In this document: one piece after another, positions 1 to 6,073 of the stretch
How positions within the stretch are numbered: the first letter of the stretch is position 1
Layout: the number at the start of each line of letters is the position of its first letter
Origin: Chloroflexota bacterium
GTDB taxonomy: Bacteria; Chloroflexota; Anaerolineae; B4-G1; SLSP01
Assembly (NCBI GenBank): GCA_022707665.1
Contig: JAKJAE010000077.1
Span: 1 to 9,725, forward strand
Direction of reading: 5' to 3'
DNA length: 9,725 nucleotides
Position numbers and translations under genes: made by a program
The notes under the pieces: generated by a model
The model's database searches: none
What the model saw: the letters and a program-made list of their open reading frames with translations, nothing else
What the model was told of the DNA's origin: nothing

Positions 1-91
1 ATGCTGCGCAAAGGCCGTGATCGTGCGTCAGGGGCTGAGGGAGCAGCGTGTCTGCCCCCATCCTGAAATGCACCCCTCCAGACGCGCACAG

Positions 92-121
92 TTCGGAAAG
101 AGCGCCATCCGGGTGTATAAC
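92..121 (+). promoter_or_regulatory. Weak candidate promoter for the aldolase gene
   Basis: A TATAAC box at 116-121 lies 18 bases downstream of TTCGGA at 92-97. The -10 is good and the -35 is poor, so this is only a candidate. The rest of 1-152 shows no gene I can support. One frame is open from base 2 to a stop near 150, but without a recognisable product, and it could be the tail of an upstream gene. An 8-base direct repeat (CTGACCCT) flanks the ribosome binding site of the next gene. Confidence 0.3.
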
Positions 122-152
122 AGGCTGACCCTAGACAAGGAGACCTGACCCT

Positions 153-1229
153 ATGCCATCGATCGCCCAACAGCGAGACACCCTCATCCGGCAGATGATC
201 AGCCCGACGCCATCCTCGCCTGTGCCGCGGCTCTGGTGCCCGCCAATTACCCACTACACCGGGGGCGGCCGGATCGACATCGATCGGATGCGCGCCCACT
301 GGCGCACGATGGTCCCTCACGTCGGCGGCTTCCTCGTGCCCGGGTCGACGGGCGAAGCGTGGGACATGACCGCAGCCGAGGTGAACGAGCTCGTCAGCAT
401 CGCACTCGACCTCGCGAGGGCGCTGGACACGCGCATCCTCATCGGCGTCCTGCGCCCGACGGTTACCGAGATGCACGCAGGGATTGCCGAGGCAGTGGCG
501 AGCGCGCAGGCAACCACGGGCATTGCGGACCCCCTGGCGGCGTTGCGTGAGCGCCACATCGCCGGGTTCACGATCTGCGCCCCCACCGGTGCGGACCTCG
601 ACCAGGTCGCGATCAGGGCGGGCCTCGAGAGCATCCTGGATCTGGGCCTGCCCACGGCAGTCTACCAGTTGCCGCAGGTGACCCAGAACGAGATCTCACC
701 AGCCGTCTTCAGCGAGCTCGCGGCACGCTACGCGAACCTGATGCTCTTCAAGGATACCAGCGGCACCGATCGCGTGCCTCTCGTCGATCGCGGCGCGAGC
801 GGCGTCTTCCTCGTTCGAGGCGCTGAGGTCGGCTATGCCACGTGGCTGGAGGAAGCAGGGGGGCCCTATCGCGGCTTTCTTCTGAGCACGGCCAATGGCT
901 TTGCACGGGAGCTACGGCAGGTGATCGCGCTGTTGGAGGCCGGTGAGACCGCAGAGGCCACGGCCCTCTCGAAGCGGCTGGACGAAGTCGTGGGCGCGGC
1001 CTTTGCTGCTGTGAGGACGCTCCCCCAGGGCAACGCCTTCGCCAATGCCAACAAGGCCATCGACCACGTCATGGCCCACGGTCCAGAAGCCACGCGGATC
1101 GCGCCCCCGCTTCTGCATGGCGGCATACGGCTGCCCGCGGAGGCCATCCACGCTGTCGGCACGATCCTCAGAGGCGCAGGGTTAATGCCTGAGATGGGGT
1201 ACTTGAGGGCCGGAGGGCTCAGCCAGTGA
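153..1229 (+). CDS. Dihydrodipicolinate synthase / N-acetylneuraminate lyase superfamily aldolase
   Basis: This is a class I (Schiff-base) aldolase of the DapA/NAL superfamily, a cytosolic (beta/alpha)8 barrel of 358 residues, somewhat longer than the usual 290-310. The family hallmarks are visible: the carboxylate-binding loop PGSTGEA at 63-69 (GTTGE in classical DapA), the proton-relay tyrosine in VYQLPQ (Y171), and the Schiff-base lysine in LFKDTSG (K200). The C-terminal part has the usual helical end (ANKAIDHVMAHG, then a PPLL segment). The arginine that follows the YN-P motif in true dihydrodipicolinate synthase is replaced (QVTQ), so lysine biosynthesis is unlikely. A sugar-acid or other 2-keto-acid aldolase is more plausible; the substrate cannot be read from sequence. 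The ATG at 153 follows AAGGAGA (137-143) at good spacing. It appears to be a single-gene unit ended by the hairpin downstream. Confidence 0.9.
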   Translation: MPSIAQQRDTLIRQMISPTPSSPVPRLWCPPITHYTGGGRIDIDRMRAHWRTMVPHVGGFLVPGSTGEAWDMTAAEVNELVSIALDLARALDTRILIGVLRPTVTEMHAGIAEAVASAQATTGIADPLAALRERHIAGFTICAPTGADLDQVAIRAGLESILDLGLPTAVYQLPQVTQNEISPAVFSELAARYANLMLFKDTSGTDRVPLVDRGASGVFLVRGAEVGYATWLEEAGGPYRGFLLSTANGFARELRQVIALLEAGETAEATALSKRLDEVVGAAFAAVRTLPQGNAFANANKAIDHVMAHGPEATRIAPPLLHGGIRLPAEAIHAVGTILRGAGLMPEMGYLRAGGLSQ

Positions 1230-1283
1230 TCGTGTCGTCTCCACCCATCAGCAAGCGAAAGGGACAGACGGCCCCCTGAAACG

Positions 1284-1315
1284 ACAACAGCGGCGAGAGT
1301 GCTCGCCGCTGTTGT
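1284..1315. terminator. Bidirectional terminator hairpin between convergent genes
   Basis: A perfect 14-bp stem (1284-1297 pairing with 1302-1315) closes a 4-base AGTG loop. It sits between the stop of the aldolase gene and the end of the convergent DUF5320 operon. There is no strong T-tract on the + side. On the - side the stem is followed by TCGTTTC, a weak one. Position and stability support termination for both transcripts. Confidence 0.75.
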
Positions 1316-1333
1316 AATCTGGCCTTGCCTGGC

Positions 1334-1690
1334 CTATTTCTCGTCAGTCTCGCGCGGCTTCACCAGCGCATCGATGCGCGCCTGGATCGCGCTAAGCTGC
1401 TCGCTCAACCAGCCAGCCTGTGCTTTCAGGTCGGCCACTTCCTGTTCCGCGCCATAGGTTGGCGGGACGGGGACCCCAAATCCGGGTGTATAGCGCCCCC
1501 ACCGTGGCACGCCCGTAGCCCAGAACCGATTCCGGTAGCCGCGTCCACCCCAGCCACCCCAACCCACGCCACGACCCATCCCGGGCCCCGGCGCGACGTA
1601 GCCCGGCGCGCCACTCCCCGAGCAGTAACCCAGTCCACGACCCGTCATCGGGCCTTCTCCAGCCGGTCCAGTCCTATCGCCTCTTGGCAT
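1334..1690 (-). CDS. DUF5320 family protein (first copy, full length)
   Basis: This is a small glycine-, arginine- and tryptophan-rich protein of 118 residues. It opens with the family signature MPRGDRTGP, continues with GPMTGRGLGYC, then has a low-complexity GPGMGRG/GWGGWGGRG stretch. The last ~35 residues are different: a charged amphipathic helix (AEQEVADLKAQAGWLSEQL and on) likely to form a coiled coil and oligomerise. Members of DUF5320 are widespread in anaerobes and thermophiles and have no established function. An ATG 22 codons further upstream is in frame, but the start at 1690 is chosen because it has AGAGGAGG just upstream and gives the family N-terminus exactly. It is the third gene of the padR operon, 53 bases after the preceding copy's frame-a stop, and ends at the 1284-1315 hairpin. 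Confidence 0.85.
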   Translation of the reverse strand: MPRGDRTGPAGEGPMTGRGLGYCSGSGAPGYVAPGPGMGRGVGWGGWGGRGYRNRFWATGVPRWGRYTPGFGVPVPPTYGAEQEVADLKAQAGWLSEQLSAIQARIDALVKPRETDEK

Positions 1691-1743
1691 AGCATCCTCC
1701 TCTTGAACGATCTCTTCGTTCCTGATCCCTAGCCTGAGCCAGG

Positions 1744-1965
1744 CTAGGCCACGCAACTACCAACGTCCGCGGCCACGACCCATCCCAGGCCCAGCCGCGG
1801 TACCCAACTCGCAAAGCGTCCCAGAAATCCACCAAAGGGGCGCTGTCCAACCCCGACAACGCCATAGGGTCGGCTCCCCGTGGGATTAGCCACAGCGCAA
1901 TAGCCGTCGCCGCGTCCCGTCAACGGTCCCTGACCTTGCGGTCCCGTTCCATCAAACCTCGGCAT
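1744..1965 (-). CDS. DUF5320 family protein (second copy), probably frameshifted near the C-terminus
   Basis: The N-terminus is an unmistakable DUF5320 start (MPRFDGTGPQGQGPLTGRG, then DGYCAV), preceded by GGGAGGTG. Read straight through, the frame gives 73 residues ending LGLGWVVAADVGSCVA, which is not a family-like end. Shifting by one base near 1795-1815 gives GPGMGRGRGRW followed by a stop at 1757-1759, the typical basic glycine-rich end of short DUF5320 proteins. The same GPGMGRG segment is read in frame in the neighbouring copy. Either the assembly has a one-base indel, or the gene has lost its normal tail. It lies between padR (51 bases upstream) and the longer copy, in one operon. It lacks the coiled-coil tail of the other copy. 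Confidence 0.75.
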   Translation of the reverse strand: MPRFDGTGPQGQGPLTGRGDGYCAVANPTGSRPYGVVGVGQRPFGGFLGRFASWVPRLGLGWVVAADVGSCVA

Positions 1966-2016
1966 ACCACACCTCCCAGTGTTGCTCCTGCCACCGCACC
2001 TCGCGGATCGGCGACG

Positions 2017-2403
2017 TCATGCACGCCGCCGTTCATACGCGTCGAGAAGCCGACTGATAGCGCCGCGGCTCTCGCGCAAGTAAACCATCCATTCTTCAAG
2101 CGCAGCTTTGCCCTCCCCGGTCAGGGTGTAGACCCGGCGAGGGGGGCCCTGAGTCTGAGCCGAATCCCAGTCCGACGTGACCCAACCCATCGCTTCGAGT
2201 CCGCTGAGCGCACGATAGACCCGACGCAGGGGCACCGCGGCCAATCCAAATTCCGCCAGATGCTCCACCAGACCATACCCGTGGGTGGCTCCCCCGAGCA
2301 AAGAGCACAGCAGGGCTGGCTCGAGCATGTGATCGGCGCGCCCGGAGCCAGGCCCCTGGCCCCTCCCGCCTTGCGCTTGCCCGCGTCCATGTCTTCCATG
2401 CAT
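2017..2403 (-). CDS. PadR family transcriptional repressor
   Basis: This is a 128-residue winged-helix DNA-binding protein. Residues 26-105 carry the PadR fold: LEPALLCSLLGGATHGYGLVEHL (helices 1-2), then AVPLRRVYRALSGLEAMGWV (recognition helix and connector), and the wing RRVYTLTGEGKAALEEW. A short C-terminal helix (to 128) would provide the dimer contact. The first 24 residues are an unusual Gly/Arg/His-rich extension (MHGRHGRGQ...), similar in composition to the DUF5320 proteins encoded downstream. The start at 2403 has an AGGGAGAG site (2410-2417 on this strand) and lies about 20 bases after the predicted transcription start of a near-consensus promoter. PadR proteins commonly repress their own and a neighbouring operon, often in response to small ligands. 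Here the overlapping divergent promoter suggests it controls both sides. A longer in-frame ORF reaching to 3345 is only antisense to the thioredoxin gene. Confidence 0.9.
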   Translation of the reverse strand: MHGRHGRGQAQGGRGQGPGSGRADHMLEPALLCSLLGGATHGYGLVEHLAEFGLAAVPLRRVYRALSGLEAMGWVTSDWDSAQTQGPPRRVYTLTGEGKAALEEWMVYLRESRGAISRLLDAYERRRA

Positions 2404-2419
2404 TGTGGTTCTCTCCCTG

Positions 2420-2448
2420 TTGACAACTACAGTATACTCCACTATAGT
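2420..2448 (+). promoter_or_regulatory. Promoter of the tandem-thioredoxin/CcdA-like gene
   Basis: On the + strand a perfect TTGACA (2420-2425) is followed after exactly 17 bases by TATAGT (2443-2448). This predicts a start near 2455 and a 5' leader of about 110 bases before the ATG at 2566. The -35 touches the padR ribosome binding site, and the whole element overlaps the leftward promoter, so polymerase can occupy only one of the two at a time. Confidence 0.75.
2426..2448. promoter_or_regulatory. Probable PadR operator: twin palindromes over both -10 boxes
   Basis: Two perfect 8-bp palindromes, AGTATACT (2431-2438) and ACTATAGT (2441-2448), are separated by CC, with a related ACTACAGT at 2426-2433. 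Each palindrome covers one of the two divergent -10 boxes. This is the natural place for a dimeric repressor encoded next door, and such a site would shut both promoters together. Assignment to this PadR protein is inferred from position. Confidence 0.6.
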
Positions 2449-2459
2449 CTCTTTGTCAA
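2431..2459 (-). promoter_or_regulatory. Promoter of the padR-DUF5320-DUF5320 operon
   Basis: On the - strand a perfect TTGACA (2459-2454) is followed after exactly 17 bases by TATACT (2436-2431). This predicts a start near 2424 and a leader of about 20 bases to the padR ATG. It overlaps almost completely with the opposite-facing promoter at 2420-2448. Confidence 0.8.
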
Positions 2460-2565
2460 TAGTCACTTTGGCGTGAGCTACAGCTCGTGTCCCTCGACAG
2501 TGAGCCGTGCAGCCAAACGCTCCCGCCATGGTATCATGCGTCAACGGAAGCCATCCTGGAGGATC

Positions 2566-4323
2566 ATGAACAATCGAACCCACGCCTTCATCCTGTCGCT
2601 GTTGCTCATGGCGATAAGCGCCCTCCCTCTCTCTGACGTCCGCGCCGCGGCCCTCCCCCAGGCCGAGAGCGCCGTGGTCATCTACCTGTTCTGGGGCGAT
2701 GGCTGCCCGCACTGCGAGGAGGCCAAGGCCTTTCTCAAGGACTTGACGCAGCGCTATCCGGAAGCACAGCTCGAAGCGTACGAGATCTACACCAGCGTAG
2801 AGAACCAGCAGCTCTTTGAGGCGATGGCAGCAGCGCAAGGTTTTGAGCCCCGTGTCGTGCCCACCCTCTTCATGGGCGAGGAGCACTGGGAGGGGTTTGC
2901 CGGCGCGATGGGCACGAGCATCGAGCGTTACCTGCAAGGCTGCCTTGCCAAGGGATGTCCGGACGCCGGCGCTGGCATCGTGCCTGGCCACGCTGCGGCA
3001 CCGCCCACAACAAGGGCCGAACCCACGCCGGCAGCTCCGGCCCCTGAGGTAACGCCAGTTGCAGAAGGCGTGACCGTCTACCTGTTCTGGGGCAATACGT
3101 GCCCCACCTGTGAGGTCAGCGAGACCCATCATGCGACGCTGTCGGGGCTCCCCCAGATCGGCGAGGACCCCGGCCCGGCAGCGTATGCCTTCCTGGACCG
3201 CCTTGCCGATGAGATCCCCGGACTTACCATCCAGGCCTACGACGTGTGGACGTCGGACGTAGATCGCGCCACCTTCGAGCGTGTGGCGGCGGCCTACGAC
3301 ATGCGCCCGCGCGGGGTACCGACGATCTTCATCGGCAAAGAGCACTGGGAGGGGTTTGATGCGGCAACAGCAGCGGAGATCCGCGCCACGGTGGAGGCGT
3401 GCCGCACGTCAGGGTGCCCCGACCCGGTGACGGCTGACCCGACGCCGAAGGCGCCACAGCATGAGGTCTCAGCCGTAACGCTCACGATACCGCTCCTGGG
3501 CACCGTAGACCTGGGGACTCACTCCCTGTGGGCTAGCACCGCCCTCATCAGCTTCGTCGACGGCTTCAACCCCTGCTCACTGTGGGTGCTCTCGATCCTG
3601 ATCGCGTTGTCGCTGCGAACCGGCTCCCGGAGACGCACGCTGGCGATTGGCATCATCTTCATCGCCGTGACCGCCGTGATCTACGTCCTGTTCATCGGCG
3701 GCCTGTTCACGGTCCTGACCATCGCCAGCTTCCTGACCTGGCTCCCCATCCTGATCTCCGCGCTGACGCTCTTCTTTGCCCTGGTCAACATCAAGGACTA
3801 CTTCTGGTACAAAGAGGGCCTGTCTTTGACGATCGCCGACGATCAGAAGCCGGGCATCTTCAAGAGAATGCGCGCCGTTGTCCAGACAGGAGATTCGCTG
3901 TGGGCACTGGTTGCCGCGACTGTGGCCCTGGCTGCGGGTGTGTCACTGGTCGAGTTCGCCTGCACCTCAGGCTTCCCCGTCATCTGGACGAACCTGATTG
4001 CCTCACAATCCATATCAACCCCGACGTTTCTCCTCCTCCTGGCACTCTACATGCTGATCTACCAGCTCGATGAGTTGGTCATCTTCGGCACCGCCGTGTT
4101 CACGTTGAAGGTCACCCGCATCGAGGAGAAACATGGCCGGGTGCTCAAACTCGTCAGCGGCATGCTGATGCTGACCCTGTCGATCGTCATGCTCGTAGAC
4201 CCGGATCTGATGAACGATCTTCGCTCATCGTTCCTGGTCTTCGGAAGCGCGCTGGCCGCAACCCTGGCAGTCCTGCTCAGCCATCGCGCCATCCTCTCCG
4301 GACTAACCAGACGCAGCGCTTGA
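2566..4323 (+). CDS. Exported tandem thioredoxin-like protein fused to a CcdA/DsbD-like membrane domain
   Basis: This 585-residue protein probably carries reducing power across the membrane to extracytoplasmic thiols. Residues 1-27 form a signal peptide (hydrophobic FILSLLLMAISAL, ending DVRA). Two homologous thioredoxin-fold domains follow: one at about 36-133 with active site CPHC (47-50) and cis-proline VVPT (98-101), and one at about 168-286 with CPTC (179-182) and GVPT (250-253). Both share YLFWG, EHWEGF and a C-terminal Cys pair ending in GCPD (C126/C131 and C279/C284). The second has an insert of some 25 residues after its CPTC. A Pro/Ala linker lies between them. Residues about 320-571 hold six or seven membrane segments with cysteines in the first (FNPCS, C337) and fourth (FACTSG, C466), matching the placement of the redox pair in CcdA/DsbD. 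The start at 2566 has GGAGGA close upstream; an in-frame ATG at 2536 is the alternative. The frame stays open back to 1936, but that part lies upstream of the promoter. Confidence 0.88.
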   Translation: MNNRTHAFILSLLLMAISALPLSDVRAAALPQAESAVVIYLFWGDGCPHCEEAKAFLKDLTQRYPEAQLEAYEIYTSVENQQLFEAMAAAQGFEPRVVPTLFMGEEHWEGFAGAMGTSIERYLQGCLAKGCPDAGAGIVPGHAAAPPTTRAEPTPAAPAPEVTPVAEGVTVYLFWGNTCPTCEVSETHHATLSGLPQIGEDPGPAAYAFLDRLADEIPGLTIQAYDVWTSDVDRATFERVAAAYDMRPRGVPTIFIGKEHWEGFDAATAAEIRATVEACRTSGCPDPVTADPTPKAPQHEVSAVTLTIPLLGTVDLGTHSLWASTALISFVDGFNPCSLWVLSILIALSLRTGSRRRTLAIGIIFIAVTAVIYVLFIGGLFTVLTIASFLTWLPILISALTLFFALVNIKDYFWYKEGLSLTIADDQKPGIFKRMRAVVQTGDSLWALVAATVALAAGVSLVEFACTSGFPVIWTNLIASQSISTPTFLLLLALYMLIYQLDELVIFGTAVFTLKVTRIEEKHGRVLKLVSGMLMLTLSIVMLVDPDLMNDLRSSFLVFGSALAATLAVLLSHRAILSGLTRRSA

Positions 4324-4382
4324 CGTCTGACCAGCCCACCTTAGAATGAGCCCTCAGCATGGCCCCTGATAGGAGGTGTCGC

Positions 4383-5606
4383 TTGAGCATTGTCTCGATT
4401 ACCAGGGTCGCTGATGACCGCGTCAAGGAAGCGGTGCAGCAGGCCATCGATCTCGTCGACGGGCTCTCCGTTATGGAACCGGGCATGACGGTTCTCATCA
4501 AGCCCAACCTGGTCAAACCGTCTCCATCAGGCTCCGGCGTGGTCACCGATGCGCGTGTGACAGAAGCCGTGGTCGAAGCCGTCCTGGCACACAACCCCGG
4601 TCGCGTCATCATTGGCGAGGGGTCATCGGTCGGTTACGACCTGCCAGGCCAGGTCGACTCGCTGACCGCGATGGAGGTCAATGGCGTTGCCGACGTCGCT
4701 CGTCGCTACGGGTTGGCGATGGTCGACCTGAACCACGATGACCCCGTCGAGGTTCACGCACCGGATGCTTACGTCATGCACACGTTCAAGGTCGCCCGCA
4801 CCGCCTATGAAGCCGATGTCATCGTCGACCTGCCGGTGCTCAAGACGCACAGCCGGACTGGCATCACCTGCGGACTCAAGAACATGAAGGGCGTGCTACC
4901 AGGCTACGAGAAACGGCGCACACACACGCTGGGACTCGACCGTGGGATCGTCGACCTCAACCGGGTGATGAAGCCGCACCTCACGGTTGTGGACGGCCTC
5001 GTGGGTCTCGGAGGTACGCACACCCGCGAGGAGGATCGAATGGCCCTGGCGTGCATCGTCGCAGGCACGGATGTCGTCGCCGTCGATGCTGTGTGCGCCA
5101 CCCTGATGGGCTTCGATGTTGACGAGATCCTGCACGTGCGCCTTGCCGATGAGGCGAACCTCGGCGAGGCCGATCTCGACTGCATCCAGGTCTACGGCGA
5201 GCGCATCACCGCGGTCGCGCGCCCCTTCGTCCCCTATGCCGAGGCGGCCCGGCGCCGGTTCGGCAGCGCCACGATCATCGAGAAAGCCTCGTGCACCGGC
5301 TGCTATGGCGAGATGGAGAGCGCCTTCCTCTACCTCGAGAAGGCTGGCTTCACCGACCGTCTGAAGGAGCTCGTGCTGGTGATGGGCACGCCCGATGAGG
5401 TTCCCGATCTGGAGGGCACCCCCGTGATCGTGGGCAAGTGCCCAGCTGACTACAAGCATCTGGGCATCTGGGTGCCCGGATGCCCACCCCACGGCATCAA
5501 GATCACCGATGCCATCTGCGATGCGTTGGGAATCGACAAGGCCGTCGTCCACGAGGTGATCGAGGAGTTGCACCGGATCGAGGGACAGGCTCCCGCGCGA
5601 CCGTAG
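4383..5606 (+). CDS. DUF362 domain-containing protein
   Basis: This 407-residue protein matches the DUF362 family: IKPNLV at 39-44, LPVLKTH at 150-156, GLKNMKG at 164-170, VVDGLVGLGG at 202-211, and AGTDVVAVDAV shortly after. The C-terminal part has a CxxC pair (SCTGC, C304/C307) and two further cysteines (C353 in GKCPADYK, C367 in PGCPPHG), which could bind a metal or an Fe-S cluster. DUF362 proteins are often linked to iron-sulfur or redox contexts, but no reaction is established. The start is taken as TTG at 4383, because AGGAGGTG (4371-4378) sits at ideal distance and the protein then begins at the family start. An ATG eight codons earlier (4359) has no ribosome site. It follows the thioredoxin/CcdA-like gene by 59 bases on the same strand with no obvious terminator, so co-transcription is likely. 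Confidence 0.9.
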   Translation: MSIVSITRVADDRVKEAVQQAIDLVDGLSVMEPGMTVLIKPNLVKPSPSGSGVVTDARVTEAVVEAVLAHNPGRVIIGEGSSVGYDLPGQVDSLTAMEVNGVADVARRYGLAMVDLNHDDPVEVHAPDAYVMHTFKVARTAYEADVIVDLPVLKTHSRTGITCGLKNMKGVLPGYEKRRTHTLGLDRGIVDLNRVMKPHLTVVDGLVGLGGTHTREEDRMALACIVAGTDVVAVDAVCATLMGFDVDEILHVRLADEANLGEADLDCIQVYGERITAVARPFVPYAEAARRRFGSATIIEKASCTGCYGEMESAFLYLEKAGFTDRLKELVLVMGTPDEVPDLEGTPVIVGKCPADYKHLGIWVPGCPPHGIKITDAICDALGIDKAVVHEVIEELHRIEGQAPARP

Positions 5607-5650
5607 CCATGGCCGGACAACCACCGTCATTCCAAGCCAGTGAGGGACAG

Positions 5651-5848
5651 ATGGCAGAGGACGTGAAGCAGATCTTCGACGCGCGCACGACCTACAATAA
5701 CCCCTATCAGTTCCAGCCGGTAACGCTCATCAACAGCGTTGCATCCATAGCGCTGGGTGCCATCGCGATGATCCTGGCGATCGCCCTGCTCCGTAGCCAC
5801 GCGCGCAACCGGCAGCTCCTCTCCCGGCTTGCCAGCCGGGACGGCTGA
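5651..5848 (+). CDS. Small single-span membrane protein, unknown function
   Basis: A 65-residue protein with a polar N-terminus (MAEDVKQIFDARTTYNN), one hydrophobic segment at about 24-47, and a basic tail (RSHARNRQLLSRL). The N-terminus is likely outside and the basic tail in the cytoplasm. I do not recognise a family. The start at 5651 has GAGGGA just upstream. An in-frame ATG at 5609 has no ribosome site and would add 14 residues. It follows the DUF362 gene by 44 bases and is probably the last gene of that transcript, before the hairpin at 5947-5982. Confidence 0.6.
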   Translation: MAEDVKQIFDARTTYNNPYQFQPVTLINSVASIALGAIAMILAIALLRSHARNRQLLSRLASRDG

Positions 5849-5946
5849 CAGCCCATCGTCCAGAAGCTCGCGACTCCTCGTTTTATTGCCGGGGCGATCG
5901 CGACGCCCTGCACGCCACCGGCGCTGTGGGCTACCTACTCGATCAC

Positions 5947-5982
5947 GGTGAGGATCACGGTGAAGGTCACCGGATCCTCACC
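5947..5982. terminator. Strong 36-base hairpin, probable terminator
   Basis: GGTGAGGATC (5947-5956) pairs perfectly with GATCCTCACC (5973-5982). Inside it CGGTGA (5958-5963) pairs with TCACCG (5967-5972) around an AGG loop, leaving one bulged A. That is 16 base pairs in 36 bases. No T-tract follows (TGGTTCTGT). It lies 99 bases after the small membrane gene and just before the candidate promoter of the next gene, so termination or readthrough control is the likeliest role. A 12-base near-tandem repeat (GATCACGGTGAG/A) forms part of the stem. Confidence 0.5.
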
Positions 5983-5997
5983 TGGTTCTGTCGCACA

Positions 5998-6026
5998 TTG
6001 GTACGCCTCACCCCGGGCCCTATCAC
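5998..6026 (+). promoter_or_regulatory. Candidate promoter of the GyrI-like gene
   Basis: TTGGTA (5998-6003) and TATCAC (6021-6026) are separated by 17 bases. Each matches four of six consensus bases, so this is a modest candidate. It lies immediately downstream of the hairpin and about 48 bases before the gene. Confidence 0.35.
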
Positions 6027-6073
6027 TCGTCCGGTGCTCGCCCATCGCGCACCCATTACAGCGGAGGTTCATG

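Noticed and set aside
1334..1756. Earlier start (1756) for the longer DUF5320 gene
   Set aside because: The extra 22 residues include the translated ribosome binding site region and do not fit the family N-terminus, which begins at 1690.
1936..2565. N-terminal 210 codons of the long + frame that leads into the thioredoxin gene
   Set aside because: This part overlaps padR antisense and the divergent promoter; the signal peptide and ribosome site place the start at 2566 (or 2536).
2528..2569. 13-codon leader ORF whose TGA overlaps the thioredoxin ATG (ATGA)
   Set aside because: It has no ribosome binding site of its own and no attenuator structure was evident, so translational coupling is possible but unsupported.
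2404..3345. N-terminal extension of the padR frame on the - strand (442-residue reading)
   Set aside because: It is antisense to the clearly coding thioredoxin gene, and the padR promoter and ribosome site lie immediately before the 2403 start.
4896..5630. 244-residue - strand open frame
   Set aside because: It is a shadow of the DUF362 gene, whose family motifs are continuous on the + strand; no ribosome site or recognisable family.
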